A stretch of DNA of 64,000 bases, from the NCBI RefSeq assembly GCF_009720775.1, contig NZ_WNKW01000009.1, positions 30,331 through 94,330 on the forward strand. The letters run 5' to 3'. This document shows positions 37,430 through 47,081 of this stretch, piece after piece. The stretch is from Pseudoduganella danionis. Lineage in GTDB: Bacteria > Pseudomonadota > Gammaproteobacteria > Burkholderiales > Burkholderiaceae_D. A program made the translations under genes and the position numbers. The notes beneath the pieces are model-generated. The model was given only the letters and a program-made list of their open reading frames with translations, made no database searches and was not told where the DNA came from. The stretch's first letter is position 1. Every line of letters starts with the position of its first letter.

Positions 37430-37564
37430 TTACAGTCCCAACGCCTGCTTCTGCAGCTTGATCAGGTCGGCGATGTCGCCTTGAGCCAGGTCCAGCAGGT
37501 GGTTCATGCCGGCGCGGTCGAAAGCGACGCCTTCGACCGCGCCCTGTACTTCGATGAGATGGCC
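37430..37564 (-). pseudogene. 3' remnant of ribonuclease PH gene
   Basis: The last 44 codons of a frame read GHLIEVQGAVEGVAFDRAGM and then NHLLDLAQGDIADLIKLQKQ, which I recognise as the C-terminus of RNase PH (rph). The rest of the gene is absent; immediately upstream is an IS3-like scrap. It looks like the tail of a duplicated or rearranged rph left at an insertion or deletion scar. It abuts the PEP-CTERM gene stop (4 bp). Confidence 0.7.
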
Positions 37565-37629
37565 GGCCTCGTGTTGGGGCTGCATGAAAATTGCCCCCAT
37601 CGGAGATGCGGACGTTTTCTTCGACTGGT

Positions 37630-37749
37630 TCACTTCGTTAACCCCAAGCTCTCGCGGTACCCGATCGGGCTCAGATAGCCAGCCTGGCGACCATGGTCGA
37701 AGCAGTCGATCATGGTCGCCAGGTAAATGGCTGCGCGTGACCATCTCAT
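37630..37749 (-). pseudogene. Degraded IS3-family transposase fragment
   Basis: A 39-codon frame ending at 37630 joins two typical pieces of an IS3-family OrfB: IYLATMIDCFD from the DDE catalytic core and AGYLSPIGYRE from the extreme C-terminus, with the roughly 100 residues between them missing. It is therefore an internally deleted remnant and cannot be active. It sits between the rph tail and the fadD terminator. Confidence 0.55.
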
Positions 37750-37852
37750 CTGCCTTGACCTCCGTGTCATAGAAAGAAAAATCACAAGTCATTGTCGATA
37801 GTTCGCAAACTCTGACGGAGATCTTTCGATTTAGCTGCGCATCCGCGGCGCA

Positions 37853-37886
37853 GACAAAAAAAATCGCCTGACGAAGCAGGCGATTT
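37853..37886 (-). terminator. Terminator of the fadD operon
   Basis: On the minus strand a perfect 10-bp stem (AAATCGCCTG/CAGGCGATTT, loop CTTCGT) is followed by a T-run, 20 bp after the second fadD stop. Confidence 0.85.
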
Positions 37887-37906
37887 CTGTGAAGTAGCAT
37901 TGCAGC

Positions 37907-39577
37907 TTATGCCGCGGCTTTTTCGTCGCGCAGTTGGCGACGCAGGATTTTGCCCACGTTGGTCTTAGGCAGTTCATCGCGGAACTCGATGTACTTGGGC
38001 TTCTTATAGGCCGTCAGTTCATGCTTGCAGAAGTCGAGTAGCTGGTCAGCCGTCAGGGCCGGATCCTTGCGCACCACGAACAGTTTCACGGCTTCGCCCG
38101 AGTGCTTGTCCGGCACGCCAATGCACGCCACTTCCAGCACGCCCGGATGGGAAGCGATCACGCCTTCCACTTCGTTCGGATACACATTGAAGCCGGACAC
38201 GATGATCATGTCTTTTTTACGGTCGACGATGCGGGTGAAGCCACGTTCATCCATCACGCCCACGTCGCCCGTTTTGAAGAAGCCATCCGCCGTCATCGAC
38301 TTGGCCGTTTCATCAGCGCGGTTCCAGTAACCAGCCATCACCTGCGGACCACGGATGGCGATTTCGCCGGCCTGACCCAGCGGCAGTTCCTTGCCGTCGT
38401 CATCGAGAATGCAGATGTCGGTCGATGGAATCGGCAAGCCGATAGTGCCAGTGAATTCCTTGATGTCGATGCGGTTGGCCGTGGCCACCGGCGAGGTTTC
38501 GGACATGCCGTAACCTTCGATGATAGGCGTCCCCGTCAGCTTCAGCCAGCGGTCGGCCACGGCCTGCTGCACGGCCATGCCGCCGCCGTTGCAGACCGAG
38601 TAGGACGAGAAGTCCAGCTTGGCGAAATCAGGATTGTTGAGCAGCGCGTTGTACAGCGTGTTCACGGCCGGGAACACGGCCACCGGATACTTGGCCAGTT
38701 CTTTCACGAAGCCCGGGATATCGCGCGGGTTAGGAATCAGCAGATTCAGGCCGCCCATGCGCGTACCCATGAAGGCACTTACGGTCAGCGAATAGATGTG
38801 ATACAGCGGCAGTGCGCAGACGAACACCAGTTGCTGATTCTGCTGCTTGAACTGCAGCCAGGCTTCGTTCTGCAGCACGTTGGCAATGATGTTACGGTGC
38901 AGCAGCACCGCGCCTTTGGAGACGCCCGTGGTACCGCCCGTGTACTGCAGGAAGGCGATATCCTCGAGGCCCTGCTTGACCGGCTCCAGCTTCAGGCGTG
39001 CGCCTTCGGCCAGCACGCGCTTGAACGACACGGCCTGCGGCAGCGAATAGGCCGGCACCATCTTCTTCACTTTGCGCACCACCAGATTGACCATCGCGCC
39101 TTTGAAGGTGCCCAACATATCGCCCATGGTGGCCACGATCACCTGCTTGACCTTGGTGTGCGCGACCACCTGCTCCACCGTCGTCGCAAAGTTTTCCAGC
39201 ACGATGATGGCTTCCGCACCGGAGTCCACCAGCTGGTGCTGAAGTTCGCGCGGCGTGTACAGCGGGTTGACGTTCACCACAGCATAACCGGCACGCAAAA
39301 TGGCCGCCATCGCTACCGGATACTGCAGCACGTTCGGCAGCATGATGGCAACGCGCGCGCCGGCATGCAGGCCCTTGCTTTGCAGCCATGCGCCCATCTG
39401 CTGCGACAGCTTATCCAGTTCGCGGTAGGTGAGGAACTTGTCCATGCACACATACGCATTGCGGTCGGCGTATTTGCTGAATGCTTCTTCCAGCAAATGG
39501 GTCACCGAACGATACTGGTTAACGTCGATCTCGGCAGGAACGCCTTCAGGGTAGGACTTGAGCCAAATCTTTTCCAT
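37907..39577 (-). CDS. fadD: Long-chain fatty-acid-CoA ligase (second of a tandem pair)
   Basis: The 556-residue adenylate-forming enzyme activates fatty acids to acyl-CoA. AMP-binding motifs are YTGGTTGVSKGAVL (about residue 215), GYGMSETSP and the FACS region DGFFKTGDVGVMDERGFTRIVDRKKDMI. Start MEKIWLKSYPEGVPAEID resembles its upstream neighbour strongly, showing a tandem duplication. It follows the first copy after 3 bp. Confidence 0.94.
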   Translation of the reverse strand: MEKIWLKSYPEGVPAEIDVNQYRSVTHLLEEAFSKYADRNAYVCMDKFLTYRELDKLSQQMGAWLQSKGLHAGARVAIMLPNVLQYPVAMAAILRAGYAVVNVNPLYTPRELQHQLVDSGAEAIIVLENFATTVEQVVAHTKVKQVIVATMGDMLGTFKGAMVNLVVRKVKKMVPAYSLPQAVSFKRVLAEGARLKLEPVKQGLEDIAFLQYTGGTTGVSKGAVLLHRNIIANVLQNEAWLQFKQQNQQLVFVCALPLYHIYSLTVSAFMGTRMGGLNLLIPNPRDIPGFVKELAKYPVAVFPAVNTLYNALLNNPDFAKLDFSSYSVCNGGGMAVQQAVADRWLKLTGTPIIEGYGMSETSPVATANRIDIKEFTGTIGLPIPSTDICILDDDGKELPLGQAGEIAIRGPQVMAGYWNRADETAKSMTADGFFKTGDVGVMDERGFTRIVDRKKDMIIVSGFNVYPNEVEGVIASHPGVLEVACIGVPDKHSGEAVKLFVVRKDPALTADQLLDFCKHELTAYKKPKYIEFRDELPKTNVGKILRRQLRDEKAAA

Positions 39578-39580
39578 GTG

Positions 39581-41272
39581 TTATGCAGCTTTCTGGTTCT
39601 GGCCGGGCGCTTCATCGCGCAGCATGCGCCGCAGGATTTTCCCGACATTGGTTTTGGGTAGCTCCTCGCGGAACTCGATATATTTCGGCTTTTTATAGCC
39701 GGTAAATTGTTCTTTGCAGTAGGCCATCAGGTCTTCCTGCGTCAGATTCGGATCGCGCTTCACCACGAATACTTTCACGGCTTCGCCCGAGTGTTCATCC
39801 GGCACGCCTATGCAGGCGCATTCCAGCACGCCGGGGTGAGCGGCAATCACGGCTTCCAGTTCGTTCGGATAAACGTTGAAGCCGGACACCAGGATCATGT
39901 CCTTCTTGCGATCGACGATGCGCACGTAGCCGTTCTCGTCCATCACACCGACATCACCCGATTTGAAGTAGCCATCCGGCGTCATGACCTTGGCCGTTTC
40001 ATCAGGACGGTTCCAATAGCCTGCCATCACCTGCGGACCGCGGATCGCGATTTCACCCGACTGGCCGATAGGCACAGGCTTGCCGTCGTCATCGAGGATG
40101 GCAATATCGGTCGATGGCACGGGCAGGCCGATGGTGCCCGTAAAGGCCGGGCTATCGGCACGGTTGCAGGTCGCCACAGGCGAAGTCTCAGACAGGCCAT
40201 AGCCTTCGATAATCGGCACGCCAGTGACTTTCAGCCATTTGTCATTGACGGTCTTCTGCAGCGCCATCCCGCCGGCGTTGCAGATCTTCAGGCCGGAGAA
40301 GTCCAGCGCGCCGAAGCCGGGATGGTTGACCAGCGCGTTGTACAGCGTGTTCACGGCCGGCAGCATATTGAATTTGTACTTGTGCAGCTCTTTGATGAAG
40401 CCGCCGATATCGCGCGGATTCGGAATCAGAATATTCAGTGCGCCCACGCGCGTGCCCCACATGGCGCAGGCCGTCAGCGCGAAGATGTGGTACAGCGGCA
40501 GCGCGCACACGATGGAAATCTGTTCTTTCACCGAACCCAGCGCCGGTACCGACCAGGCTTCCGTCTGCAGCAAGTTGGCCACCACATTGGTGTGGGTCAG
40601 CGTGGCGCCCTTGGAGACGCCCGTGGTGCCGCCCGTGTACTGCAGGAAGGCAGGATCGCTGGCTTCCAGTGCTACCGGCGTCAGCTTCATACCGGCGCCC
40701 TGCGACAGCGCATCCTTGAAGCGCACGGCATTCGGCAGCGAATATGGCGGTACCATTTTTTTGACGTTGCGCACGACGAAATTGACCAGCATGCCTTTGA
40801 GGCCGCCCAGCATTTCGCCCATATTGGCAACGATGATGTGTTTAACGGGGGTACGGGTCAGTACCTGCTCCAGCGTGGTGGCAAAGTTCTCCAGCACGAT
40901 GATGGCTTCGCTGCCGGAATCGTTGAGCTGGTGCTCGAGTTCACGCGGCGTGTACAGCGGGTTGACGTTGACCACGGTATAACCGGCACGCAGGATGGCT
41001 GCAATGGCAATCGGGTACTGCAGCACGTTAGGCATCATGATGGCCACGCGTGCGCCCTTTTTCAGGCCACGGCTTTGCAGCCATGCCCCCAGACGCTTGG
41101 AGTACAAGTCCACCTCGGCGTAGCTGAGGTATTTGTCCATGCAGACATACGCCTTGCGATCGGCAAACTTATGGAAGGACTCTTCCATCAGCTGCACCAG
41201 CGAACGGTATTGACTCGTGTCTATCTCCGTTGGCATGCCGGGCGGGTAAGACTTCAACCAGATTTTTTCCAT
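39581..41272 (-). CDS. fadD: Long-chain fatty-acid-CoA ligase (first of a tandem pair)
   Basis: A 563-residue paralogue of the next gene with the same motifs (YTGGTTGVSKGATL, GYGLSETSP, DGYFKSGDVGVMDENGYVRIVDRKKDMI). Tandem fadD genes occur in several proteobacteria (fadD1/fadD2 of Pseudomonas), where the copies differ in chain-length preference. Both enzymes feed beta-oxidation at the inner membrane. Which one corresponds to fadD1 or fadD2 elsewhere cannot be settled here. Confidence 0.94.
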   Translation of the reverse strand: MEKIWLKSYPPGMPTEIDTSQYRSLVQLMEESFHKFADRKAYVCMDKYLSYAEVDLYSKRLGAWLQSRGLKKGARVAIMMPNVLQYPIAIAAILRAGYTVVNVNPLYTPRELEHQLNDSGSEAIIVLENFATTLEQVLTRTPVKHIIVANMGEMLGGLKGMLVNFVVRNVKKMVPPYSLPNAVRFKDALSQGAGMKLTPVALEASDPAFLQYTGGTTGVSKGATLTHTNVVANLLQTEAWSVPALGSVKEQISIVCALPLYHIFALTACAMWGTRVGALNILIPNPRDIGGFIKELHKYKFNMLPAVNTLYNALVNHPGFGALDFSGLKICNAGGMALQKTVNDKWLKVTGVPIIEGYGLSETSPVATCNRADSPAFTGTIGLPVPSTDIAILDDDGKPVPIGQSGEIAIRGPQVMAGYWNRPDETAKVMTPDGYFKSGDVGVMDENGYVRIVDRKKDMILVSGFNVYPNELEAVIAAHPGVLECACIGVPDEHSGEAVKVFVVKRDPNLTQEDLMAYCKEQFTGYKKPKYIEFREELPKTNVGKILRRMLRDEAPGQNQKAA

Positions 41273-41462
41273 GCTGTGCCTCGTGTCTCGTGATCGTTAT
41301 AAGGGTTCCGGCGCACAGTGCCGGTACGGTGCCGGTGTGTCGTCTATGCGCACTTCCGGAGCCTACTTATGTCGATGCTATCGGGCAGCAAGCTCAGACG
41401 CAAGCGCATTTAACCACATTTGAACACCCCTTCTAACGGGTATTTTCTGCTGCATTGCAGCA

Positions 41463-42599
41463 TCATTTTGATGGTTCTGCGCTTGAAACCGATTGCGACG
41501 CGTTGTCGGCATGCAGCATTACTGGTGGACTCAGTTGCTGTAGCCGCTGCTGACGTTGAGGCAAATCAAAAGATGCGAGATTTTGCACTGCAGCATAAAA
41601 TCGAACGAACGTTCGTTCTTGCTTCAGGAGATTGCGAAAAGCAGGCAACAGTTCGTGGTAAGTTCCCACCGCGCTCAGGTGGGCGTTATTCAGTGGCTCG
41701 GCGAACCAGCGGTCGTAACCGGCATAGCCGCCCCAGCTAGTTTTCAGCAGTTGATATTCGCTTTGCAGGTGCTGGAAGATGGCTGCTTTGCGGGTCCGTT
41801 TGTGGCGCGCACTGCTCTTTTCCGCATACAGTTGCTCGAGCATGTTGCGGTGCGTTATCAGCAAGGCAAGAAATGCTTGCCGGCGCGCATTGTACTGAAC
41901 ATAAGCTGCCCGCATCGCCTCGTTGCCGTACAGTTCCAGCCAGCGCTCCAGCCCTGCTTCTTCCACTGCGGTGGCAAAGCTTTCGTTAAACGTACTGTCG
42001 CCGGGCACATAGGCCACCTGATGCGCGAGTTCGTGAAAAATCATGCGCGCCAGTTCGGCATCGGAATAATGGATGAAGGTAGACAGCAGCGGATCACTGA
42101 ACCAGCCCAGCGTGGAATAGGCCGGCACGCCGCCTACCTGCACGTCCTTGCCCTCCTCGCGCAGACCAGCAGCAAAAGCTTGCGCATCGTCCTTGCTGTA
42201 ATAGCCGCGATAGCTGACACAGCCCGCAATGGGGAAACACCAGCGCAGCGGCTCCAGCGAAAACTCCGGTGTGGCCACCACATTCCACAGCACGAAGGGG
42301 CGGCTCAGCGCAGCGTAGTTGCGGTAGCTGGCATTGTCCGGCAAGCCCAGTTCCTGCACGGCGAAACGGCGTATCAACAGGGCTTTTTCCAGCCGCGCCT
42401 TGAGCTGGGGATCAGTGGCTGGATCGCCCAGCCAGTCTTCGATAGGGCGCGCGTCAGACCACAGCGCGTACTGGCCTTGCGCAGCCTGCACGTAGTACTG
42501 CAACTGGGCGCAGCCAACCAGTCCCAGCAATAACAGCCCTAAGCGCCACCGCCCCAGCCAGAGTCTGGCGCGGGCGTAGCGGCGGGCGGGCTGCAACAT
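41463..42599 (-). CDS. Predicted lipoprotein zinc aminopeptidase (COG4324 type)
   Basis: This 378-residue protein starts with an Arg-rich n-region, a hydrophobic stretch and the lipobox LVGC (LLLGLVGCAQLQYY). A zinc-peptidase helix FHELAHQVAYVPGD follows near residue 190, with NESFATAVEEAG 10 residues on giving the third ligand. It fits the uncharacterised COG4324 predicted aminopeptidases. It lies 9 bp after the molybdopterin oxidoreductase, likely co-transcribed without obvious functional link. A perfect 16-bp palindrome lies inside its 3' part (41603-41618). Confidence 0.8.
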   Translation of the reverse strand: MLQPARRYARARLWLGRWRLGLLLLGLVGCAQLQYYVQAAQGQYALWSDARPIEDWLGDPATDPQLKARLEKALLIRRFAVQELGLPDNASYRNYAALSRPFVLWNVVATPEFSLEPLRWCFPIAGCVSYRGYYSKDDAQAFAAGLREEGKDVQVGGVPAYSTLGWFSDPLLSTFIHYSDAELARMIFHELAHQVAYVPGDSTFNESFATAVEEAGLERWLELYGNEAMRAAYVQYNARRQAFLALLITHRNMLEQLYAEKSSARHKRTRKAAIFQHLQSEYQLLKTSWGGYAGYDRWFAEPLNNAHLSAVGTYHELLPAFRNLLKQERTFVRFYAAVQNLASFDLPQRQQRLQQLSPPVMLHADNASQSVSSAEPSK

Positions 42600-42608
42600 A
42601 CATCACCT

Positions 42609-44699
42609 TCAGCTGGTGGCTCTTTCGACTTCAACCAGTGTATCGTAAAACGTGGGCGCACGGCCCATGTCGGTCAGGCGCTGACTGGTCACCTCGTTGG
42701 CGTTCTTGCCGTCACGCGCCAGCTTCTTCCACCACACCGACAGGCCCACCACCAGACCCGCACGGGCTTTGTCCGTCACGCGCGCCTTGGCGATGAAACT
42801 GCCACGGTCATTGAAGATGCGCACCATGTCGCCATCGCTGATGCCGCGTGCCGCGCTATCGTCGGGATGGATGTCCAGATGCGGCTCGCCTTCGGCCGAA
42901 CGCAAGCTCTTTACGTTCACAAAAGTGGAGTTGAGGAAGTTACGTGCAGGCGGAGAAATCATCGCCAGCGGATAGCGCTTGGCCAATTCCGGATTGCTGG
43001 CCACGGATTCGTAGGGCGCGATATACGCGGGCAGCGGATCGAGCCCGTCGGCCGCCATGCTGGCCGAATAGAACTCGCACTTGCCCGATGGCGTAGGGAA
43101 GCCGCCTTCGGCGAAAGGTGCATCCGGCATATTCAGTTTCTGCCAGCCCTTCTGCTTGAGCGCATCCCAGTCGAAGTGAATCGCGCGCGCATCCTGACGG
43201 TTGAAGGCCATGGCGGCCAGTTCGTCGTCGCTATCCTGGAAGCATGGATCGCTGAAGCCCATGCGTGCGGCCAGCAGACGGAACACTTCCGTGTTCGGCT
43301 TGGCTTCGCCCAACGGGGCAATGGCCGCATTATTGGCCATCATGTACAGGTGGCCGTAAGCGCTGTGCGCGTCGATGTGCTCAAGCTGGGTAGTGGCCGG
43401 CAGCACAATGTCGGCATAGTCCACCGTATCGGTCTGGAAGTGTTCCAGCACCACGGTGAACAGATCTTCACGGGCAAAGCCTGCCATCACTTTGGACGAG
43501 TCCGGTGCAATCGCCAGCGGGTTGGCGTTGTAGACGATGACGGCCTCCACGGCCGGGCCGAATTCGGCCGAGGCAGGGCGCAGCAGGTCGTCGCCTATGG
43601 TGGTCATGTTGATCGTGCGCGGCTGCTTGCTCAGCAGGTCAGGCCGCTGCAGCGCCGGCTTGTTGGTCGGGAAGCCGCCACTGGCCGATAGCTGTACGCC
43701 ACCGGCAGCGTGACGCCACGCACCCACCAGTGCCGGCAGACAGGTCAGGTTGCGCACGGCCATGCCGCCGCCATGCACGCGCTGCACACCGTAATTGGTG
43801 CGGATCGCCACCGGTTCGCCGGCCTTGGCCATGCCGCCATACAGGCGCGCCAGTTCCACCACTTCGGCGACCGTGATGCCGCAAGTTTCGGCCGTGCGCT
43901 CGGGCGTCCATTCCGCCACGCGCTGTTTGAGTTGCTCGAAGCCCACCGTGTAGTTGGCGATGTAGTCGTGATCGAGCAAGTCTTCTGCAATCAGCACATG
44001 CATCAAGCCCAGCGCCAGCGCTGCATCGGTACCAGGCAGCAGCGCAATATGCTGGTGGCATTTCTCGGCCGTCAGCGAACGATAGGGATCGATCGCGATC
44101 AGCTTGGCGCCGCGCCGCTTGGCTTCCTGCGCGCGAGTCCAGAAGTGCAGATTCGATGCGATCGGATTACCGCCCCAGATCAGGATCAGCTTAGCATTCT
44201 GGAACTGCTCGAGGTCAGTGCCGATAGTCGCGCCTATGGTGTATTTATAGCCGGTAAAGCCGGCCGTCGCGCAAATCGTGCGGTCCAGCAGCGAAGCACC
44301 GAGCTGGTGGAAGAAGCGCGCCGACATCGACTCGCCCTGCACCAGCCCCATGGTGCCGCAATAGCTGTACGGCAAAATGGCTTGCGGATCACGCGCGGCA
44401 ATGCTGCCCAGCCGGCTGGCGATAGTGTCCAGCGCTTCGTCCCAGCTGATGCGCTCGAACTTGCCCTCGCCCTTTTTGCCGACGCGGCGCAGCGGATACA
44501 GCAGACGCTCGTCGTGGTAGGTGCGCTCGGTGTAGCGCGACACCTTGGTGCACAGCACACCGGCCGTGGTCGGGTGGTCAGGGTCGCCTTTGACGGCGGT
44601 GGCCACGCCATCTTCCACCGTCACCAGCAGGGCGCAGGTGTCAGGGCAATCATGCGGGCAGGTGGCGCGAACAACTTGTGTGCTTGTCATGTCTTTCAT
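42609..44699 (-). CDS. Molybdopterin-dependent oxidoreductase (DMSO reductase family) with N-terminal 4Fe-4S
   Basis: A 696-residue enzyme with CPHDCPDTC plus a fourth Cys at GVLCTK, binding a 4Fe-4S cluster, then the molybdopterin domain (ERISWDEALDTIASRL; LIWGGNPIASNLHFW) and the C-terminal dinucleotide-binding domain (DIHPDDSAARGISDGDMVRIFNDRG). There is no Tat signal, so it should be cytoplasmic. The family holds assimilatory nitrate reductases, formate dehydrogenases and enzymes of unknown substrate. Start at MKDMTSTQ (44699); the second ATG (44690) is equally possible. Confidence 0.88.
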   Translation of the reverse strand: MKDMTSTQVVRATCPHDCPDTCALLVTVEDGVATAVKGDPDHPTTAGVLCTKVSRYTERTYHDERLLYPLRRVGKKGEGKFERISWDEALDTIASRLGSIAARDPQAILPYSYCGTMGLVQGESMSARFFHQLGASLLDRTICATAGFTGYKYTIGATIGTDLEQFQNAKLILIWGGNPIASNLHFWTRAQEAKRRGAKLIAIDPYRSLTAEKCHQHIALLPGTDAALALGLMHVLIAEDLLDHDYIANYTVGFEQLKQRVAEWTPERTAETCGITVAEVVELARLYGGMAKAGEPVAIRTNYGVQRVHGGGMAVRNLTCLPALVGAWRHAAGGVQLSASGGFPTNKPALQRPDLLSKQPRTINMTTIGDDLLRPASAEFGPAVEAVIVYNANPLAIAPDSSKVMAGFAREDLFTVVLEHFQTDTVDYADIVLPATTQLEHIDAHSAYGHLYMMANNAAIAPLGEAKPNTEVFRLLAARMGFSDPCFQDSDDELAAMAFNRQDARAIHFDWDALKQKGWQKLNMPDAPFAEGGFPTPSGKCEFYSASMAADGLDPLPAYIAPYESVASNPELAKRYPLAMISPPARNFLNSTFVNVKSLRSAEGEPHLDIHPDDSAARGISDGDMVRIFNDRGSFIAKARVTDKARAGLVVGLSVWWKKLARDGKNANEVTSQRLTDMGRAPTFYDTLVEVERATS

Positions 44700-44827
44700 C
44701 CGGATTACAGCTTCTGAAACCCGTATCGTAGCCGATTCTGGGCTTGCTGGATTTGTTTGGCTGACAAGGGCTACAATGGCTGCTCTCGCTGCCCACGAGG
44801 TAAGCGAACCCAACACTGGAGACGCAG

Positions 44828-46021
44828 ATGAAATTAGTTGATCCCATCATTGCATTTCAAGCGGAAATACAGCAAATCCGCCGCGACCTGCACGCCCATC
44901 CCGAACTCTGCTACGAAGAGCAGCGTACCTCCGACATCGTCGCAGCCCAGCTGACGGCCTGGGGCATCCCCGTCATCCGTGGCCTCGGCAAGACGGGCGT
45001 GGTCGGCATCATCAAAAATGGTAGCTCCAGCCGCGCCATCGGCCTGCGCGCCGATATGGATGCGCTGCCCATGCAGGAAATCAACACCTTTGCCCACGCT
45101 TCGCGCCATGCGGGCAAGATGCACGCCTGCGGCCACGATGGCCACACGGCCATGCTGCTGGGCGCGGCCAAATATCTGGCCGAGCAGCGCAACTTCGACG
45201 GCACCGTGTATCTGGTGTTCCAGCCGGCTGAAGAAGGCGGCGCCGGTGCGCGCCGCATGATAGACGACGGCCTGTTCGAACAGTGTCCGATGGATGCAAT
45301 TTACGGCATGCACAACTGGCCCGGCGCTGCGGCCGGCACCATGAGCGTAACGGCTGGTCCGATGATGGCCTCCAGTAACGAGTTCTACGTCACCGTCAAA
45401 GGCAAGGGCGCCCATGCGGCCCAGCCGCACAAGGGTATCGACCCGGTCATGATCGCGGTACAGATCGCCCAGAGCTGGCAGACCATCATCAGCCGGCAGA
45501 AGAGCCCGCTCGATACAGCCGTGCTGTCGATTACCCAGATCCACGCCGGTAGCGCCACCAACGTGATTCCTGACGAAGCCAATCTGGTCGGCACCGTGCG
45601 CACCTTCACCCAGCCCGTGCTGGACATGATAGAGCAACGCATGGGCGAAGTGGCCCAGCACACGGCAGCCGCGTTTGGCGCCGAGGTGGACTTCAAATTC
45701 CGCCGCAACTACCCGCCACTGGTCAACCATGCCGAGCAGACCCGCTTCGCCGTGGAGGTCATGAAAGAAGTCGTGGGTGCAGAAAATGTCGACGATCAGG
45801 TCGAGCCGACCATGGGCGCAGAAGATTTTGCCTTCTTCCTGCAGGCCAAGCCGGGCTGCTACGTCTTCATCGGCAATGGCGAAGGCGAGCACCGCGACGG
45901 TGGTCACGGCCTCGGCCCCTGCGTGCTGCATAACGCCAGCTACGACTTCAATGACAACCTGCTGCCGATAGGCGCCAGCTTCTGGGTCAAACTGGTGGAA
46001 AAAGCGCTGGCGCCGGCCTGA
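44828..46021 (+). CDS. M20-family amidohydrolase (hippurate/N-acyl-amino-acid hydrolase type)
   Basis: The 397-residue enzyme starts MKLVDPIIAFQAEIQQIRRDLHAHPELCYEE, with HACGHDGHTAMLLGAAKYL and FQPAEEGGAGARRMI as metal-binding motifs and the dimerisation domain around residues 185-300. It would hydrolyse N-acylated amino acids in the cytoplasm. GGAGACGCAG precedes the ATG. It is divergent from the molybdopterin enzyme. Confidence 0.92.
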   Translation: MKLVDPIIAFQAEIQQIRRDLHAHPELCYEEQRTSDIVAAQLTAWGIPVIRGLGKTGVVGIIKNGSSSRAIGLRADMDALPMQEINTFAHASRHAGKMHACGHDGHTAMLLGAAKYLAEQRNFDGTVYLVFQPAEEGGAGARRMIDDGLFEQCPMDAIYGMHNWPGAAAGTMSVTAGPMMASSNEFYVTVKGKGAHAAQPHKGIDPVMIAVQIAQSWQTIISRQKSPLDTAVLSITQIHAGSATNVIPDEANLVGTVRTFTQPVLDMIEQRMGEVAQHTAAAFGAEVDFKFRRNYPPLVNHAEQTRFAVEVMKEVVGAENVDDQVEPTMGAEDFAFFLQAKPGCYVFIGNGEGEHRDGGHGLGPCVLHNASYDFNDNLLPIGASFWVKLVEKALAPA

Positions 46022-46071
46022 GTCCGCGTCATGTTGGCGGGCTAGCGCTAGCCTCTCGCGGAGCGGCTGGG

Positions 46072-46968
46072 CTAACCTAGCCGATCAGGCGCATCGCCCA
46101 GCCGCACGCCCGGATTCAGCGCTTCCAGCCCGAGCAATCCGGCCGCATGGTCAGCCTGCGGCACACTCTGCACCAGCGACTGATAGCGCTCGGTTACCAG
46201 TTGCGTAATCGGTAACTGCAAGCCGGCGGCCTGTGCCGCAGCCAGAATATTCTGCTGGTCTTTCAACTGCGTCTTGACCTGACCACCGGCGACAAAATTA
46301 CGCTCCAGCATACGCTGGCCATGTACATCAAGAATTTTGCTCTCGGCAAAACCGCCACGGATGGCGGCGCGCATGGCGACCGGATCGGCGCCCGCCGCCT
46401 GCGCCAGTAGCAACGCTTCTGCCACCACGTTGATGGTAGCGCCAACGATCAGCTGGTTACACAGCTTGGCCACCTGCCCGCTACCGGCTGGCCCCACCAG
46501 CGTGGGCCGGCCCATGGCCTGCAGCACGGGCACAGCCTCGTCAAAATCTGCTTGCGCACCGCCCGCCATGATGGCCAGCGTGCCGGCCGCCGCACCGCCC
46601 ACACCGCCCGATACGGGCGCATCGATAAAGCGCTGCCCCTGCACCGTCAGCAGCGCATGGAAAGCCTGCGCCTCATCCTGACGGGTGGAACTCATATCGA
46701 TCCACAATGCGTTTGGCGCCAGCGCCGGCAAAGCATCGCGCAGCACTGCCCCCACCACGGGGCCCGCCTCGAGCATCGAGATCACCATGCCAGCGCCGCG
46801 CACGGCGCTGGCCAGATCCGGTGCTACCGTGGCACCGGCCTCGGCCAGCGGCAGCGCCTTGGCAGCCGTGCGGTTCCATACCGTCACCGCATGGCCGGCT
46901 GCCAGCAAACGCCGCACCATCGGGTCCCCCATCAAACCTATACCGAGAAAGGCAATACCTGTCACCAA
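46072..46968 (-). CDS. 3-hydroxyisobutyrate dehydrogenase-like NAD(P)-dependent oxidoreductase
   Basis: This 298-residue beta-hydroxyacid dehydrogenase has an N-terminal Rossmann motif GIAFLGIGLMGDPMVRRL (last Gly-Met-Gly seen as GLMG), DAPVSGGVGGAAAGTLAIM for substrate binding, GSGQVAKLCNQ with the catalytic Lys, and KTQLKDQQNILAAA. Family members act on hydroxyisobutyrate, tartronate semialdehyde or succinic semialdehyde; which applies is not clear. Confidence 0.9.
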   Translation of the reverse strand: MVTGIAFLGIGLMGDPMVRRLLAAGHAVTVWNRTAAKALPLAEAGATVAPDLASAVRGAGMVISMLEAGPVVGAVLRDALPALAPNALWIDMSSTRQDEAQAFHALLTVQGQRFIDAPVSGGVGGAAAGTLAIMAGGAQADFDEAVPVLQAMGRPTLVGPAGSGQVAKLCNQLIVGATINVVAEALLLAQAAGADPVAMRAAIRGGFAESKILDVHGQRMLERNFVAGGQVKTQLKDQQNILAAAQAAGLQLPITQLVTERYQSLVQSVPQADHAAGLLGLEALNPGVRLGDAPDRLG

Positions 46969-47081
46969 AACCCACTCCTGAAATCAACAATTGCTGGGAT
47001 GCCGGAATTATTCTTCAAACACCGGTACAATCTTCTTAGCCGTATAAATTTTAGATACAGCATCACTTTAGTAAGGATACT

